Positions 47,981 to 61,189 are shown, counted from the stretch's first letter. The stretch is DNA of 64,000 nucleotides from Pontederia crassipes (GCA_030549335.1 CM060190.1:72988118-73052117); one strand, 5' to 3'. Numbers and translations: made by a program. The notes: generated by a model not told the origin, from the letters alone.

Positions 47981-50207
47981 CTACTTCTGCGATCTAATTT
48001 TCCAGTTATGAGCTGTCCGAGGTCCAGTAACAATACCTTCATAATACCTACTCTGTAGCTTTCCTTTGTTCCAGGCTTTGACAAAGCTTGAAAACAGCTC
48101 CCTTGCTTTGTCAGATGAAAGATCAGAGAAGTATATATCTTTCTCTTCCTTCAACCAGGTCGAGAACTCATTGTTCTTGGCAAAGTAGTCATCCTTGGAC
48201 AACTCTTTAAACTTGAGTAAAGCAAAGAACATAGACATAAGTATTTAGTCAATGATTGCACAAAGGAGGTATTCTCGGACAAAAAGGTAGACAAGCATAA
48301 AACTTGCATTCTTCTACATAGGTGTGGACGACCAAGTACAAGTTGCACGTACTATGATGAAGAATTATTCTGATAAGCTAGATATTGAAATATCATAGTG
48401 CCTTCAGGAGTAAAATGAAGGTGCTAAAAAAATAACAGAGATAATTCTATAAAATTATCTGTGGTCACATTTGCACAGAACTAGATAATGGTAGATTAAG
48501 GCAACCAATTGTTGCATATAAAGAGGAGAAGCAACAAAACTACATGCAAGAAACCATGGCCAACATGAAGATATTGTATCAGCCAGCAGATTTCATGCCA
48601 CTATCAGAAGATGTAAAGGAAAAAAAGTTAAAGGGACTTGAATGCACAAAGAGATGGCTGCGAGCAAACCTGTATGGAATACAAAGCAATTTTCTTCAGA
48701 ATGAAAAGGATGACTACCAAGAGGATAGTCATCCAGGCATCTCAATTAGGATAAAAAAGAGTACATGATACAGATAAGTGAGATAAAAAGAGAAGCCACC
48801 AGCAAAGCAATAATTTAGCAGCCGTTATAAGTGGGCACCCCATTCCTGGAATAGGACCCTGGCGTGATATAAAATGTTCTCCCTATAAACCCATTCACCC
48901 CTGAAAATCACACCATTAAGTTGGAATACAAAGCAATTAGTTACAACTGAACTTATTTTAGATGAAATATAACAGAATTTATGGCATCATACTAGAAGTT
49001 TGGCAAACAATAACTATTTGGTGTTAGATGGACATGTTAGTGCTCAGAGTGCAAGGTGAATTTTGCCTTTATTTCAATCCAAAGAACTTTTTTTCTTCTA
49101 TTAATGTTTCAAAAAGGAAAAAAAAAGATGGATACCCTCCAACTTTCATATTTCATTTTGTATATTTATACACTTTGTAAATAGAACATATTAGTATATT
49201 ACTAAACGAATGCAATAATTAAATGTGTAAACATTTATGTCATGCTGATGGAATACAAGGATATGCAGAATCAATGCCTACAATCTTAGTGTCAACGGAA
49301 GCAAACAATAACATTTGAAATGTTCCAAACAGTACTCACCGTGTCCAAGTCCTTTGGACCATGTTTCTCCTTCTTCTTTGATTTTTTATCTGTGCATATT
49401 GAAGATGGAGCATAAATAAGCCGCAGATTACACATAAGCACACAACGAAAATCACATGTAAAAAGATCCTGAGAACCAAGTGCTTGCATATGATCAAGAG
49501 AAATATTTTATGGTATGCCAGAAAGACAAATCCTTAGCAGAAAATGCACAAATAACCATCTGAATTCTGTCAGATTGCAGTACGAGAACTAGGTTAAAAC
49601 CTTTTCTTCCATCAACAACCATGTTTTCCAACAATGTCTATGAAATTGCTAATGAAGGAACCAACTTTTCCATGAAAGCCATAGAAGTCAATACTAAATA
49701 TACAATTCTAAGCATTTATAACTCAGATTTTTTTTCTCTTTGGTACATGCACACACACACACACATGTGTGTGTGTGTGTAAGCATATGTATATATATCA
49801 AAGTAACCACTATATGAGCATAAAGATCGTATCACTAATAACGCAACGGGGATGGTAAACGAAAATCCTAAAGAAAAATATCAAAACAGAAGGGGGAAGA
49901 GGAACCCCAAAATGACCTTTTTCTTCTCGGCCCCTGGAGCGCTCGCGAGATTTATCGCTCTTTCTCTCCTTCTTCTCCCTGCCGTCATCCTTTCGGCTCT
50001 TTCTTTCTCCTTCATCCCTCTTATGATGATCTCTTCTCCTGAGACCCTCATCTGAAACGGACAACGAATGGCATGATTAAATCGAAGTTTTCGCAAGCGA
50101 AATTGGAAAACATGAAGAGAGAGACTTATGCTCGAATACCGACCACGGGAAGGAGAAGGAGACCGAGATGAGCTTCTTCTCCTCTTGGATCTCCGCTCAC
50201 TGCCCAT
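47981..50207 (-). CDS. SCI1: SCI1-like (style cell-cycle inhibitor 1) nuclear protein
   Basis: Four exons (50207-50144, 50051-49917, 49389-49340, 48211-47981) with GT-AG introns encode 159 aa. The N-terminal half is an Arg/Ser/Lys-rich basic tract (MGSERRSKRRRSSSRSPSPS, then KDDGREKKERKSDKSRERSR) that looks like nuclear/nucleolar targeting. The conserved C-terminus reads KELSKDDYFAKNNEFSTWLK, LSSDKARELFSSFVKAWN and RYYEGIVTGPRT, as in SCI1 proteins. Tobacco SCI1 is a nucleolar protein that limits cell division in the stigma and style. Length and domain layout match, and no residue is evidently missing. Exon 1 ends CGT-G/GTCGG; the alternative donor at CG/GTATT would create an early stop, so it was not used. 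The acceptor of exon 4 (CTCAAG/TTTAAAG) is the least certain joint. Confidence 0.88.
49751..49780. repeat. 30-bp perfect AC/GT palindrome
   Basis: Fourteen bases of alternating AC, then AT, then fourteen of GT make an exact 30-bp palindrome in intron 2 of the SCI1-like gene. Alternating purine-pyrimidine tracts can adopt Z-DNA or cruciform forms; no function is implied. Confidence 0.95.
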
Positions 50208-50538
50208 TGTTTCCGCGGCCGTTCTCCCCTTCTTCCTCCTCCCCCCTCTTCCCGTTCAGCCAAAACTAGAACTGAGGGTCGACCTGCAAAGCGAGTATCC
50301 TAATTATGTTCCTGCGGAAACGATTCGGTAAATTATTTAAAATTTTTTAGATTAATTATTAATTTTTGAAATAACTCTTAAACATTCTTATTAATTAATT
50401 TATCTATATACTTTTTTTAATAACGTTAGCTCTTTAGTTATTCCGTATAAACTTTGGTAGTTAGTCCCAAATGTTTAAAAAGTTTAAGAGAACTAAGTGG
50501 TTAATATTAAAGTTTAAAATTAAGCAAGACAAGTGAAT

Positions 50539-50572
<34 letters not shown>

Positions 50573-51045
50573 CTAACTTCATTTACAAGATTATCACAAA
50601 GAATTCAACGTTGATTAACAAAATTGAATAGTAGAATTATGATTTTAAGGATGCTGAGTACTTCAGGATTTATTTATACGGTGCACGTTCGAAAATCGAA
50701 TTAATGGAATGTTAGTAATTTTGAAAATTGATTATCATAAAAAAAAATTATCACAAAGGATAAATTTCTTGATGGATGAAGGCAAAAAAAATATACATGC
50801 AATTAGATTTAAATATGAGTGGAGTTACCGCATAACTGCACCACGATATTTTTAAAAAGTATCTACGATATATGTTAAAAAAATAAGCAAATAGAATTTT
50901 TAACGCCCACTCTTTCATGCCTTGCCGCTCAGTGACGCTCGCCCAAGAACAGCCACCATTGAGACGCCCATGAGAATATTCAGCTCGAGCGTCCACTCAA
51001 AACCGTTTATCCACGAACGTTCGCTGGGTTCGTACTTTTGTTCAC
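50208..51045. other. Upstream region of the SCI1-like gene
   Basis: Promoter-side DNA. The first ~90 bases hold the C/T-rich leader and the rest is AT-rich with an (AT)15 run near 50543-50572. No gene is seen. Confidence 0.5.
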
Positions 51046-51048
51046 TTA

Positions 51049-51682
51049 GATTATGTTTGGATGGAAGGGAAAGCGAGGTAAAAAAAAAATTTCCCTAGTT
51101 TGAATTAAATTTAAAAAAAAAAGAATGGAGGGGAATAAAGGAGATTCCTCTCCATTTGGTCTTTTTTTTTTCAATCCCGATTTGTAATGTAGAGAAGGGA
51201 AAAAAAAATCTTTCTCCCCTCTCTTTCCCCTTATTCCTCTTCATTTCTTTTAAGACATGTTTGGTTCAAAATTCATTAGAAGGAAAAGAAGATAAAGAGT
51301 GAGAAGAGAAATGATGAGAAGAAAATGTAGGAGAATGAAGGTGAATAGTTACCCCCGTTTGGTTGATATCATTAAAGGGAAGAGAAGAGAATGAACGTTA
51401 AGTGATTAATTTATTTAGACGATTTTCTTCTTTATATATATAGTTGTATGTTTAATTTATTTGATTAAAATTGGAAACACGTACTAAATATGTCTTTCCC
51501 CTCCTTTCCATTCCGATTTGAAAGGAAAAGAAAAATGGAATATTGGAGATGAATGGAAGGTAAAGGAGAGGACTTTTTCATTCTTTCTCTTCCAACTTAA
51601 ACTCAACTAAATAAGAAGAACGAATTATTCTCCTTTCTCTTCCCATTCCTTACCGTCCTTTCACCTCTAACCAAATAGACCC
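51049..51682. mobile_element. Tourist-like (PIF/Harbinger) MITE
   Basis: A 634-bp segment is flanked by TTA (51046-51048, 51683-51685). Its ends are GATTATGTTTGGATGGAAGG and, inverted, GGGTCTATTTGGTTAGAGG. Inner copies of ATGTTTGGTT and CCGTTTGGTT near 51260 and 51356 suggest one or more related MITEs nested inside. It has no coding capacity. Confidence 0.6.
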
Positions 51683-51689
51683 TTAATAA

Positions 51690-52199
51690 GGGATCATCCA
51701 AACAAAGCCTTACACAATTCAGAAATTCAAAACATCAGGGTTTCATCCCTTCTAACATTGTTGATATCATTTAGACATGAGTGATGCCATATCTTCCTAA
51801 CAATCTTCCTAAATATTCTCTTACCATCTCACAATGATATATGTTGTAATTTTATTAACTTTTGTGGGTATTTTACACATGTGAGTATTAGAAGGATTTT
51901 AAGAGGATGAGTTAGGAGGATGAATAATCTTTCTTTCAAAATATATATATATAAAGGATTTTGATCAAACATTCAAGATCTCTTGCGTGCTACCGGCGGT
52001 GATCCACCCCCTCTATTTGCCTCACGCGTTGGTTCAGAAGCGGTCTAATGAAGGAAGCGTTTGCCTCTCTCCCTCTGCACCGTCATCTCTTTCTACACAT
52101 GTCCTCCAGCGAGGCGACGCCGGCCGCAAGAGAGAGGGACAAGAGTAGATCGCGGAGGAGAGAAGGAGAAAAGACGTGACCACCGACAAGGTAGATCGG
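51690..52199. other. Intergenic DNA with a GC-rich block
   Basis: AT-rich to about 51960, then a GC-rich stretch that continues past the hAT insertion to about 52890. The GC-rich block has short frames but no recognised protein. It may be a decayed element or old gene fragment. Confidence 0.4.
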
Positions 52200-52525
52200 C
52201 AGGGACGGAGCTACAGTGTAGTTAGGGGGGCCTTGGCCCCTCCCAATTTTTTCTAAGCACTAATTATTAGTATATAAATTATATAAAGTTTGTTAATTAA
52301 AGTATAGTTTGCCCCCCCCCCCCCCCCCCCCCCCCCAAACTTCTACACATAACACATATTAATGAATATTAGAATTTTTTTTATAAATATAAATTTTTTT
52401 CTCAAATTTACTGCTTTTATTCTTTTTTTTGTGTGTTTATTAGCTTATCTTTTCTTATTTATGAAATAAAAATTACAAAGTTATCGTATATGCCCCCCCA
52501 ACCTCCGACGCTGCCTCCGTCCCTG
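52200..52525. mobile_element. Non-autonomous hAT element
   Basis: A 326-bp element has terminal inverted repeats CAGGGACGGAG and CTCCGTCCCTG. It is flanked by an 8-bp near-perfect duplication TAGATCGG (52192-52199) and TAGATCAG (52526-52533). Eight-base duplications and a CAGGG-type end are hallmarks of the hAT superfamily. A run of 25 C lies inside at 52312-52336. Confidence 0.85.
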
Positions 52526-52643
52526 TAGATCAGAGCAGAGGAAAGGGTAGATCGCGTCGACGAGGTAGAAGGAGCAAAGGAGAGACGCTTGATCGCCTTT
52601 TCTCTGCACTTGCGCTCACAAATCAAGATCGCAGCTCTACGCA

Positions 52644-52722
52644 TGATCGTTGCTCGATCGCCCTCCACATGCGATCATTGCTCGATCGCCCTACACGCTC
52701 GACCGCCCTCCACGTGCGATCA
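52644..52722. repeat. ~28-bp tandem repeat
   Basis: Three imperfect copies of a GATCGTTGCTCGATCGCCCT-led unit, the last one shortened, lie in the GC-rich block after the hAT element. Confidence 0.75.
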
Positions 52723-52775
52723 GATGTTAGCCGAGAGAGAGAGAGAACGCTCATGGATGTCGGCCAAGAGACGAC

Positions 52776-52903
52776 CTCACAGACTCGCCGAACTCTCTCC
52801 ACCCTAAATTGCGCCGAACAGCCGATGCCCTCTCTGAATTGGCGCACACGCATCAGGGTCAGCGCAGAGTGCTACCACAAAAGTGTGATGTGACCTTAAT
52901 ATT

Positions 52904-52956
<53 letters not shown>

Positions 52957-53116
52957 TGGTGTTTCCTATCTCACAGACTCGCCGAACTCTCTCCACCCTA
53001 AATTGCGCCGAACAGCCGATGCCCTCTCTGAATTGGCGCACACGCATTAGGGTCAGCGCAGAGTGCTACCACAAAAGTGTGATGTGACCTTAATATTTCT
53101 CATATATATATATATA
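52776..53116. repeat. 132-bp direct duplication around an AT microsatellite
   Basis: Copies 52776-52907 and 52970-53101 differ at a single base (CATCAGGG versus CATTAGGG). Each is followed by an (AT)n run: 52908-52949 after the first and a shorter one after the second. The 194-bp offset and near identity show a recent local duplication. Paired frames read through it (for example 52809-53087) are products of the repeat, not genes. Confidence 0.95.
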
Positions 53117-53798
53117 ACATGAAATGAAAATGCACGATGGAAGATTATATCGAATGTATTAATTAATGTTATGATAATAATATAATAAGATATATCCAAT
53201 ACATACTCATCTACTATTCAAATAAAATAAATAAATGAACTTGATATCACACAACGATTCGATGAATATAATAATTGTTAAAGTCATTATATATTTAATA
53301 AAATAAAATATTTAAATATATTTCAAAAGGTGCAACTGCTCACCCAGTTATGAATTTCACAAGTAAGCTAGAACTAGAAAACCAAATAAAAAGTAGTCGG
53401 TAGCCATCTAAAGACAAAGAAATCGTCTTTTCCAAAAGAAACTGCTTTATAAACTTCTCTTTACCAGAAAAATGGACTTATAGGTACTAATGTCAATTCC
53501 ATTTTGGCCACGCTATGGAATGCAATAATTTCTGTTCCTTGAACAAGGAACAAAAAAAATCTGCCCACTGATACGAATTAATATGGCCCAATTACTGACC
53601 CTAAACAACCGACTCCTCATTTATTTATTATACAACGATTGTTTTCACTTTTCACCTCAATCTTCATCGTGCCATTGACATTTTATCCGGCTAGAAAAAA
53701 AGTACTTCACAACCTTGGAACAAATAATACTTTGCTCGAGATCTGATTTTGGCCTGTATAGGAGAAATTTGCCATCTGCTCAAACGTCTACATTTTTC
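53117..53798. other. 3' flank of the VIR3-like gene
   Basis: AT-rich; the part nearest 53799 should be the 3' UTR of the leftward-transcribed VIR3-like gene. Nothing else was recognised. Confidence 0.5.
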
Positions 53799-56700
53799 TC
53801 AGTCGTGGGAAGACAATGATTCTTCAATTCTTCTTATGACCACACCAAGGCTGTGCCCACCCTCCAAAGCTTTAATAGCAGCTTTATGTGCATGCTTATG
53901 CCATTTCAGAAGGTTATATGATTGCAACACAGACCACCGTGCTCGATTTGACATCTGTGGATGAATCAAGGATATCACGGTTCATATCGCACTGTTTGTT
54001 TGAGGAGAAAAGAGGGATGATGTATCTTTACCTGTGCCACAGTCAATGGAGGTCGCAGTGGAGCGCAGGATCTCCTGAACAGATTCTCGTCGTTCTCTCC
54101 ACCTTCTGCCTCCCCATATACAAGAGCTTCAGCTGCGATTCCGGCGAACATTACCATGCAATACCTAGGCCCAAAAGAGAATCACGGAAACTATCAATTC
54201 ACTAAGGCAACCTTCTGCATGCAAGTGAGCAAAATTACCATCATTTATATGCATTTGTAACTGGTGGTTTGTCCTGATGTACCTGTCAAACGTGGTGCCA
54301 CGAAGATGACCTTCTGCATGCTCCCTCTCCAAATTTTCATCCCAGAACTGAGTTCCTGCCTACAGACTGCAGATGTTCACATTCATTTCACAATCATATA
54401 ACCAATACCTCCATAGAAAAAGTGCAGTGTGCAAGTTGTTTTACCAAAGGATAGGAACTCATTTGAGAGGCAACAAAAAGACTACCAAGAAATTTGAATA
54501 TTGTTGGCATGAAAAGGACCAGACAAAATACCTGTCCTTTAATGCCCATTTGCATAGCAACCAAAGGATCCAAGATCACTCCCCTAATAGGACAACCCAT
54601 TAGGTATGCTGCAAAGTAACACATGCAGATAACGTTTCAACACAAGCGCTAAGAGTACAGAAGGAAATGGTCCTCTTAAAAACCAAAAGATCAGGAATTG
54701 ATATTCAAGTTTTATTCTCCGGAAAGATAAAACATGGGAAAAAACGTAAGAATCACCAATAAGAAGATGTCCTGCTTCATGAACAATAATTCGACGCTTG
54801 TATGGAGGCCAGAAACTCGTAATTTGAGCAACACAGCTGCCTCCTAGAAAAACCGCATCCAACATCCCCAATGCCAATACAGCTGCTACGTTAGGTCTTA
54901 TGTCTATTCCTTGTGAAAGAAGAAATGAAACACCTCCAAGGGTACCAATCAGTAAAAGATTGGAGAAACCAGAGAGGCCCCATTTCTTTGGTGCGAACTT
55001 GGAAGCTGCAGAAAACAGCCAAATTCAGAGAAGATGGACAAAACCGAGGAAACCGTAAATGACTACTTCAAGGAGACAACAGATAAATTCTTCGTCGAAA
55101 AGCTTGTTTATGGCATGCTATACAAAGTGGAACGAACATGTTAAGATATGAACCCATAAATACTAAAGAAATCTAATCTTTAACGTGTCTTGCCTTCCAA
55201 ACCAGTTGATTCTTTTAAAATAGTTGGCGTCACATCTCTTGGCCCCTCAAGAACTGCAAAAGGGTACACACATGAACCATTTAGTCCTTGACAAGTACAG
55301 AAACTGCAACTCAGGTACTTAGGTGGATAATAGAAACTCCACAATTATACAAGATATTTGATAAAACTTCCTAGATTTTGAATAAGTTGAAATAATTCAA
55401 ATAAAGATTTAGAAGGTCATCAGGATATTGATTACACTTTATATATTTATTGTGTGTTTGGGTAAACTACGTTGAAGGAAAAGTAAGGGAAGGGAAGAGA
55501 ATAGAGGGGAATTTCCCTTCAACGTCATTCATATCAAATTAAGATTGACAGAAAATAATATGGAGGGGAATGATGGTGAAATATTCGCCTTCATTGTCTT
55601 CCACTCAAATCATTATCCAACCATGGCGAATCCACCCTCCCTTTCTTTCACCTTAATCCCAACACGAGTTTGTGTTATGGACAACACTTGTACCTTCCTC
55701 CAGTATATTCACGCTAATGACAATTGATGAATGATCCAATTTTGTGGTTTTATATGAAAGAGGAAAGTATATAATACAAGACAAAGAAGAAAACAGCAGG
55801 AGATACTACCCCCCACCCCACCCACCCTCGAATCTGCAATTACGCACCTAAAAAACGGGTGGTGAAACACAAGGTTGGACAATATTATCCTAATCACTTA
55901 GATAGCAAATGGAACACATGAAGAAGCTCATGTAAGATGATACATGAGAAGTTCAAGAATCACAAAGAAGTTTCATATGTTGTGAGAAACTTTTTGTTTA
56001 CATGAGATAATAGGAATATATATAGTAAAACTAAAGAACTGCAAGTCAAGGTCTTGCCATGGGTCTAAATTAAGAAAACTTACATAAACCTTATTGCACA
56101 CCTTGTGGAACATGAAAAGTAAAGATGAACAACTTATGGAATAGCTGTTGGCAGGTTTATGATGTACTTTTGTGCCAACTACGAGTGCAATATAATGAAC
56201 TGAATTTTGTATTATGAAAGGATGCAAAAGGATAAAACAGTCTGTTGAATCCAAAGTTTTGTTTTACATTCTAGAACTTGGCTCTTAATATCAATTTCAT
56301 GTATACACGTTCAGATATACCTTTATATCTTCATTCTCTCAAAAACATTTTTATCTTCACAAGTTCTCTGATATTCTCTTATGAAAATATGGACACACTA
56401 TTTTATAGCGCATTTTTTCACTTCATATATGCTAAATCTTTTCTTAGTTGATTAAATTCTCTCAAGACATGCCTCATGTGGTGCCTAAATAACAAATCAC
56501 AATTATGATGGGAGTAAAGGCCCAGTTTGCATTGTTTTTGTCGAATGGCACAAAATCTCTCATCTCAGCTTGTTGTTGATACCCTTTTGAGAAGAGATTG
56601 CTAATTTAATCTGGACCATTGAATCTGTATGCATACCATTGACTTCACTGACCAATAACATTGGTTTACATGTATAATGAACAAGAAACCTACCAATCAA

Positions 56701-57645
56701 AACATTCTTCTGGTGAAGTTTAGATAGCTCGTTTAACAAGAAGAAATGTGGATCAAATAAGTGCGGGCACTAGAAATAAGTGAATTAGTTGTAACAATAG
56801 GGAACTCCAATCACTCAATCTTGAGGTCAACAGTTTTCTCACACCAGTATCTGTAATCTTGAATTCGCTTGCCCTTTCGTGGCCCTTATTTTACTGACCC
56901 AGAAACACAATATCGCGAAATAAAATATTTGATGTATAATGCCCATTGGAAATTATCACAAACATCTGTAAAAGCAAACTTATCTTTCCCTCTTTTGTGA
57001 CACGCTGCTTCACCTATCAGGATTACTACCAGACATCAAAGCCAATATATAGTGGCGAAATAGTTATAACTTGACGCACCAGGACCACATATCTCAGACA
57101 TTATTGTAAACACCTCGAATAAGACCAATAGAAATCAATCAACCGACATTGCTGGGAGAAGATGACTCAATCTTACCAATACTCCTGTACTTGCCGAAGT
57201 TGAGCAACAAGCCCCGCTCCTGAAGGAAGGCGTACGCGTTTCCAACGAGCCGCATGTCGTCGGCGTTCAAGCAGGTGTCGAGCACCTCCCAGTCCCTCTC
57301 AGGCCTCCACAGTCCGGGAGAAACCAAAGGCGACCGCATCGAACCATTCACGGGAGAAGATGACGATGGAGTCGAAGAAGAGGCTTCCATCTGTAGCGTG
57401 GTCTCCGACTCCGACTCCATCGATCTCAGGAACCGAAGGGCTCGCGCAAGGTCCTTCTCCTTCACGGCGTCCTCGTACTCGCTCCATTCCCTGAGGGCTC
57501 TGATGGGGCGAAGGCACCGCCTCCTCCGGACGACGCGAAAGCTCCCAATTGATGGAGGGATGGATCGCAATTTGGAGGTCGGCGGCGGAGAAATGGTAGA
57601 AGGGAACGCGCAACGGGAACAGGCCATGGAGGACGACAAGGCCAT
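53799..57645 (-). CDS. VIR3-like chloroplast metalloprotease-like protein
   Basis: Seven exons (57645-57177, 55253-55194, 55005-54757, 54608-54532, 54359-54283, 54164-54032, 53954-53799) encode 406 aa. The first ~45 residues are Ser/Pro/Arg-rich, as in a chloroplast transit peptide. Then come REWSEYEDAVKEKDLARALR, a hydrophobic segment (about 190-235) and the zinc-protease motif HEAGH at 252-256. YLMGCPIRGVILDP and FAGIAAEALVYGEAEGGEND follow. This matches Arabidopsis VIRESCENT3 (At1g56180) and its paralogue, which resemble the FtsH protease domain without the AAA ATPase part; VIR3 is needed for chloroplast development. Whether it is the VIR3 orthologue or the paralogue is open. Intron 2 is GC-AG (GAAG/GCAAGA), the others GT-AG, and the frame holds throughout. 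The first exon is much richer in GC than the rest. Confidence 0.92.
55448..55670. mobile_element. Possible MITE in VIR3-like intron 1
   Basis: The segment between GTGTGTTTGGGT and CCCAACACGAG has weak inverted ends and the same G/A-rich interior (AGGGAAGGGAAGAGAATAG) as the MITE at 51049. No clear target duplication is seen, so the call is tentative. Confidence 0.3.
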
Positions 57646-58659
57646 CCGATATTTTTTTTTTCCAACTCGTTATTTTTTTTTATATTTTTCCCATCTCTTA
57701 CATCGGAAAATTAAATTGAAGAATAAAATTACTAAGAATAATAAAATTATTAAGTAAATTTTACACAAAAAAATTATTTACCGGCCGAGTACGTCGTCGT
57801 CAAGCGCCACTCATCGCCGGTGAGCCAAATTTTGGTCATCTTATTGCAAAAGTTAAATATAGACTATATAGTCGTTTTATATTAAAAATGCACTCAACTA
57901 AATAAATATTTTGGTCATCGACCACCCCTGAATTATTTTCATGTTAATATTTACCGTTCCTATTTGAATCCATCAAGTTGCACATTGAAAAAACTCTCAA
58001 ACAAATAATATATAAATAAATAATCACTCTTTAATGTGTTTTAAAAAATAAAAAGGGTCATCATAAAAGGCGAAGACAGAAAAAAATTCAGTGGGTTCAC
58101 TGAATTTCAATCCTTGGCCAATTGACACTTTATTGATCTTGCTAACCACTCTAACAATCTTACAAGTACGACAAATTACATTATTATGTACTACTTATTG
58201 AGAATTCCTGCTGCCTCCTCAATCAGCGTCGGTGTGCAAAGATGCCCTCTTTTATGATCTATATATTTCTTATTTGTTTATTCTAAAATTTATGACGCAG
58301 TAGATTCAAATAATTGATTGTTTAATTCGATGGATTCAAAATACATTCCAATAAATATACATATAATTTCTTTTGGATAGTGATCGGGTGACCTCTCGGT
58401 GTCCAGGCCTTAACAAATACATATCTCTCGTGACATTTAATTCAATGCATGCACGTAACGAAGTAATATATACTTTATATCTTTGTAATTTATGTATTTA
58501 AAATTAATTCAAGAAATATATTTTACATTGTCATATATATGTGAATTTATCTTATATGCATAAGTGACGAAAGATAAGATAAAAAGCAAACAATATTATA
58601 AGAAAGTGTAAGTATATTATATATTATATTAGAGTGATTTTGTGTCAATCACTGAACTT
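57646..58659. other. Upstream of the VIR3-like gene
   Basis: Promoter side of the VIR3-like gene and AT-rich intergenic DNA. There is a short GC-richer patch at 57780-57835, but no gene. Confidence 0.45.
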
Positions 58660-59584
58660 GTGGCGGAGCTATACGGGTGCCGGTGGGTGCACGTGCATTC
58701 ATTGGACAAATAGTACAATAGTAGTATTTTAACAAATGTTATCAGTAGGTAAATTAGTTTGACGCATATGACATTTTGCAGGATGTGTCCTATTCAAATC
58801 ACGCATCATACATATTTTTGTTCCAATTATTTTCAAATTTGATAAAACACTTTAGCTCTGTAACAAAAAAAAAAGAGACATAATATAAATATTATTTAAA
58901 GTAGATATTTAAGAGTTTTCACCGTCTAATTTATTTTTTCAAAAAAAATATACACATACTAAGTATACATGTTCATTTATTATTTTATTCAATATTTAAA
59001 TTACTTTTGTAAAGCTTAATTTTTTCAACCTAATCTTTTAATTTCTCTAAAAATATTAATTCACCTTGAGGTAAAAAAATTTATCAAAGGTAATTTGAAT
59101 ATGGAATGTTTTCATTTATCTTTACATAAATGTTCAATTCTATATTATCATCATCTAATAATTTATATGTTAGATATATACATTTGACATTATTATTTTA
59201 TTTCATATTCATACATACTTTTACATTGAAATAATTTTAAATTAATTAACAATAATGTGAAATAATATCTTGAAAAGCAATTTCATCCAGAAAATATATT
59301 TATAAATTACTTTTTACATTATTACTATTTTTTATATCATGAAGAGAATACATTTCTTGATCATGCATTTGAGTATGTGCTTTTTAATATCAATTCTTAT
59401 TAAATGTTTACATATGTGTATATATAGAACTAAAATTAAAATAATTTTATTCTTGTTTATCCTAAAAAATGAATATTTTTAAAAAATACTTTGTGACAAA
59501 TGTTAAAAATGAAAAAAAAATTATATATTAATAAATATATTAAAAATCTTATTATTTATGAATCCACTTGGCTGGCTCCGCTAT
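58660..59584. mobile_element. Probable non-autonomous hAT-like element
   Basis: About 925 bp of AT-rich DNA is bounded by GTGGCGGAGCTAT and, inverted, ATAGCGGAGCCAGC. GAACTT lies before it and GAACCTT after it, a possible diverged target duplication. The first bases continue GGTGGGTGCACGTGCA, a common plant element head. It has no coding capacity. Confidence 0.5.
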
Positions 59585-59773
59585 GAACCTTCATGCATAA
59601 ATTATAAAAAAAAACTTCATATATATGATAACATTTGACATGATAAAATCACGTGAACTAAGATACAGACTGAATATTTTATTGATATACTTTTACATGT
59701 TTTATTTCATTCTGTTGGGGACTCAAAAGGCTTATGAGTACAATTCCACTTTTCAATTGTGCAATTATTCTTG

Positions 59774-59815
<42 letters not shown>

Positions 59816-61142
59816 TTAACGAGCATATAATATGTGTCAACCGAATTTTATCTATTTTTTATTCTTTTCAGTAAATTTCTTCGTTAATAATTCACATGAT
59901 GATTCATGATAACAAAAGCGATTCAAAATTATTCGCTCTTAAGTCATAATCTTGAATGATCATGTTTATAAATGATTAAGTTACTCATAGAACATGCATT
60001 TTATATTTTCAATTTTTATCTGATAGATTAAGGAGGTGTTCATTAGTTTTCCGTCCATATGTACTTTATGTTTTTAAATATATAACACAGAAAAACTTTA
60101 CTAACTTATGATGAAAATTCGTTATGTTCGTAATTGAAAGTCTATAAAAGAGTACAATAATCTCGACTATAAAATTTTTATTATTTACTCAAAATAAATT
60201 TGGTTAAATGCCTTTTTCTCTAATTATCATATGTGATGTTGTGTATGAGAATGAACCGTGACACACGTAATATGAAAAATGACATTTTTGTATATATATA
60301 TATATATATATATAAAGTCACACTATTGAAAAAGCGAGTGTTTTGAGTCACATGAATACCGTCTTCGAAATAAAAAAAAAAACTTCGATGACATGTCGTT
60401 ACAGGTGCTTTTCTATTTTTTTCACGTCGTCACATCCAAGTGGGCTTCGATTTTTAAAATCCGAGAATTTTCTACACACTGTTGGCATATTATTTTTTGT
60501 GGTTCACCAGTGCGATCGATCGCACGAATCAGACCAACATATAATTAAACTTGTGAATGTGTCAAACTTTTCTTCCTCTCTCTCTCTCTCGTATATAAAA
60601 CGAAAAAAATATTCATAAATATCTCTCTCTATTCATAAACAGGATCAAGGAAATATGCATAATAAATTGGTAAAAAGCACATCCTCTCACGCCACAGCTT
60701 AAGGTTAATTTATTTTCACCAAATCCATAATTGACATAGTTGATATTTGAGAATTATTTTTTCTTTAAAATGGGTTTCTATTATTTTCTACCTATGGAAA
60801 GGAAGGTCTCATGCGAAGAAAAAAGTAAGTTTAAATTTTATAACTAAAAGTAAACTAAAAAATTCCGATTTTTCTACTGCCTTTATTTACCGTTAATAAA
60901 AGTACTCTATAGATAATAAAAAAACCAAATTGGAGACCTCTTTTTTTATCATTTGTTTAAAATTCTGTACATTCTTATTTCCTCTGTACATTATTAGCAT
61001 ATTGTACTCGGCTGTTTATTGTTTCTTAATATTTAAAATGTTCACATCGAACTAGTTTAGATTTTGCCAAAATCGTACAATCTAAACATTTTTTTCTTCC
61101 ATATTGCACAAATATTATTACATAAAATTAATAAATATTCTT

Positions 61143-61189
<47 letters not shown>

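Noticed and set aside
52809-53087. Plus-strand frame with a Tyr-Ile repeat
   Set aside because: It is created by the 132-bp duplication and the AT microsatellite; the repeated peptide is the duplicated DNA.
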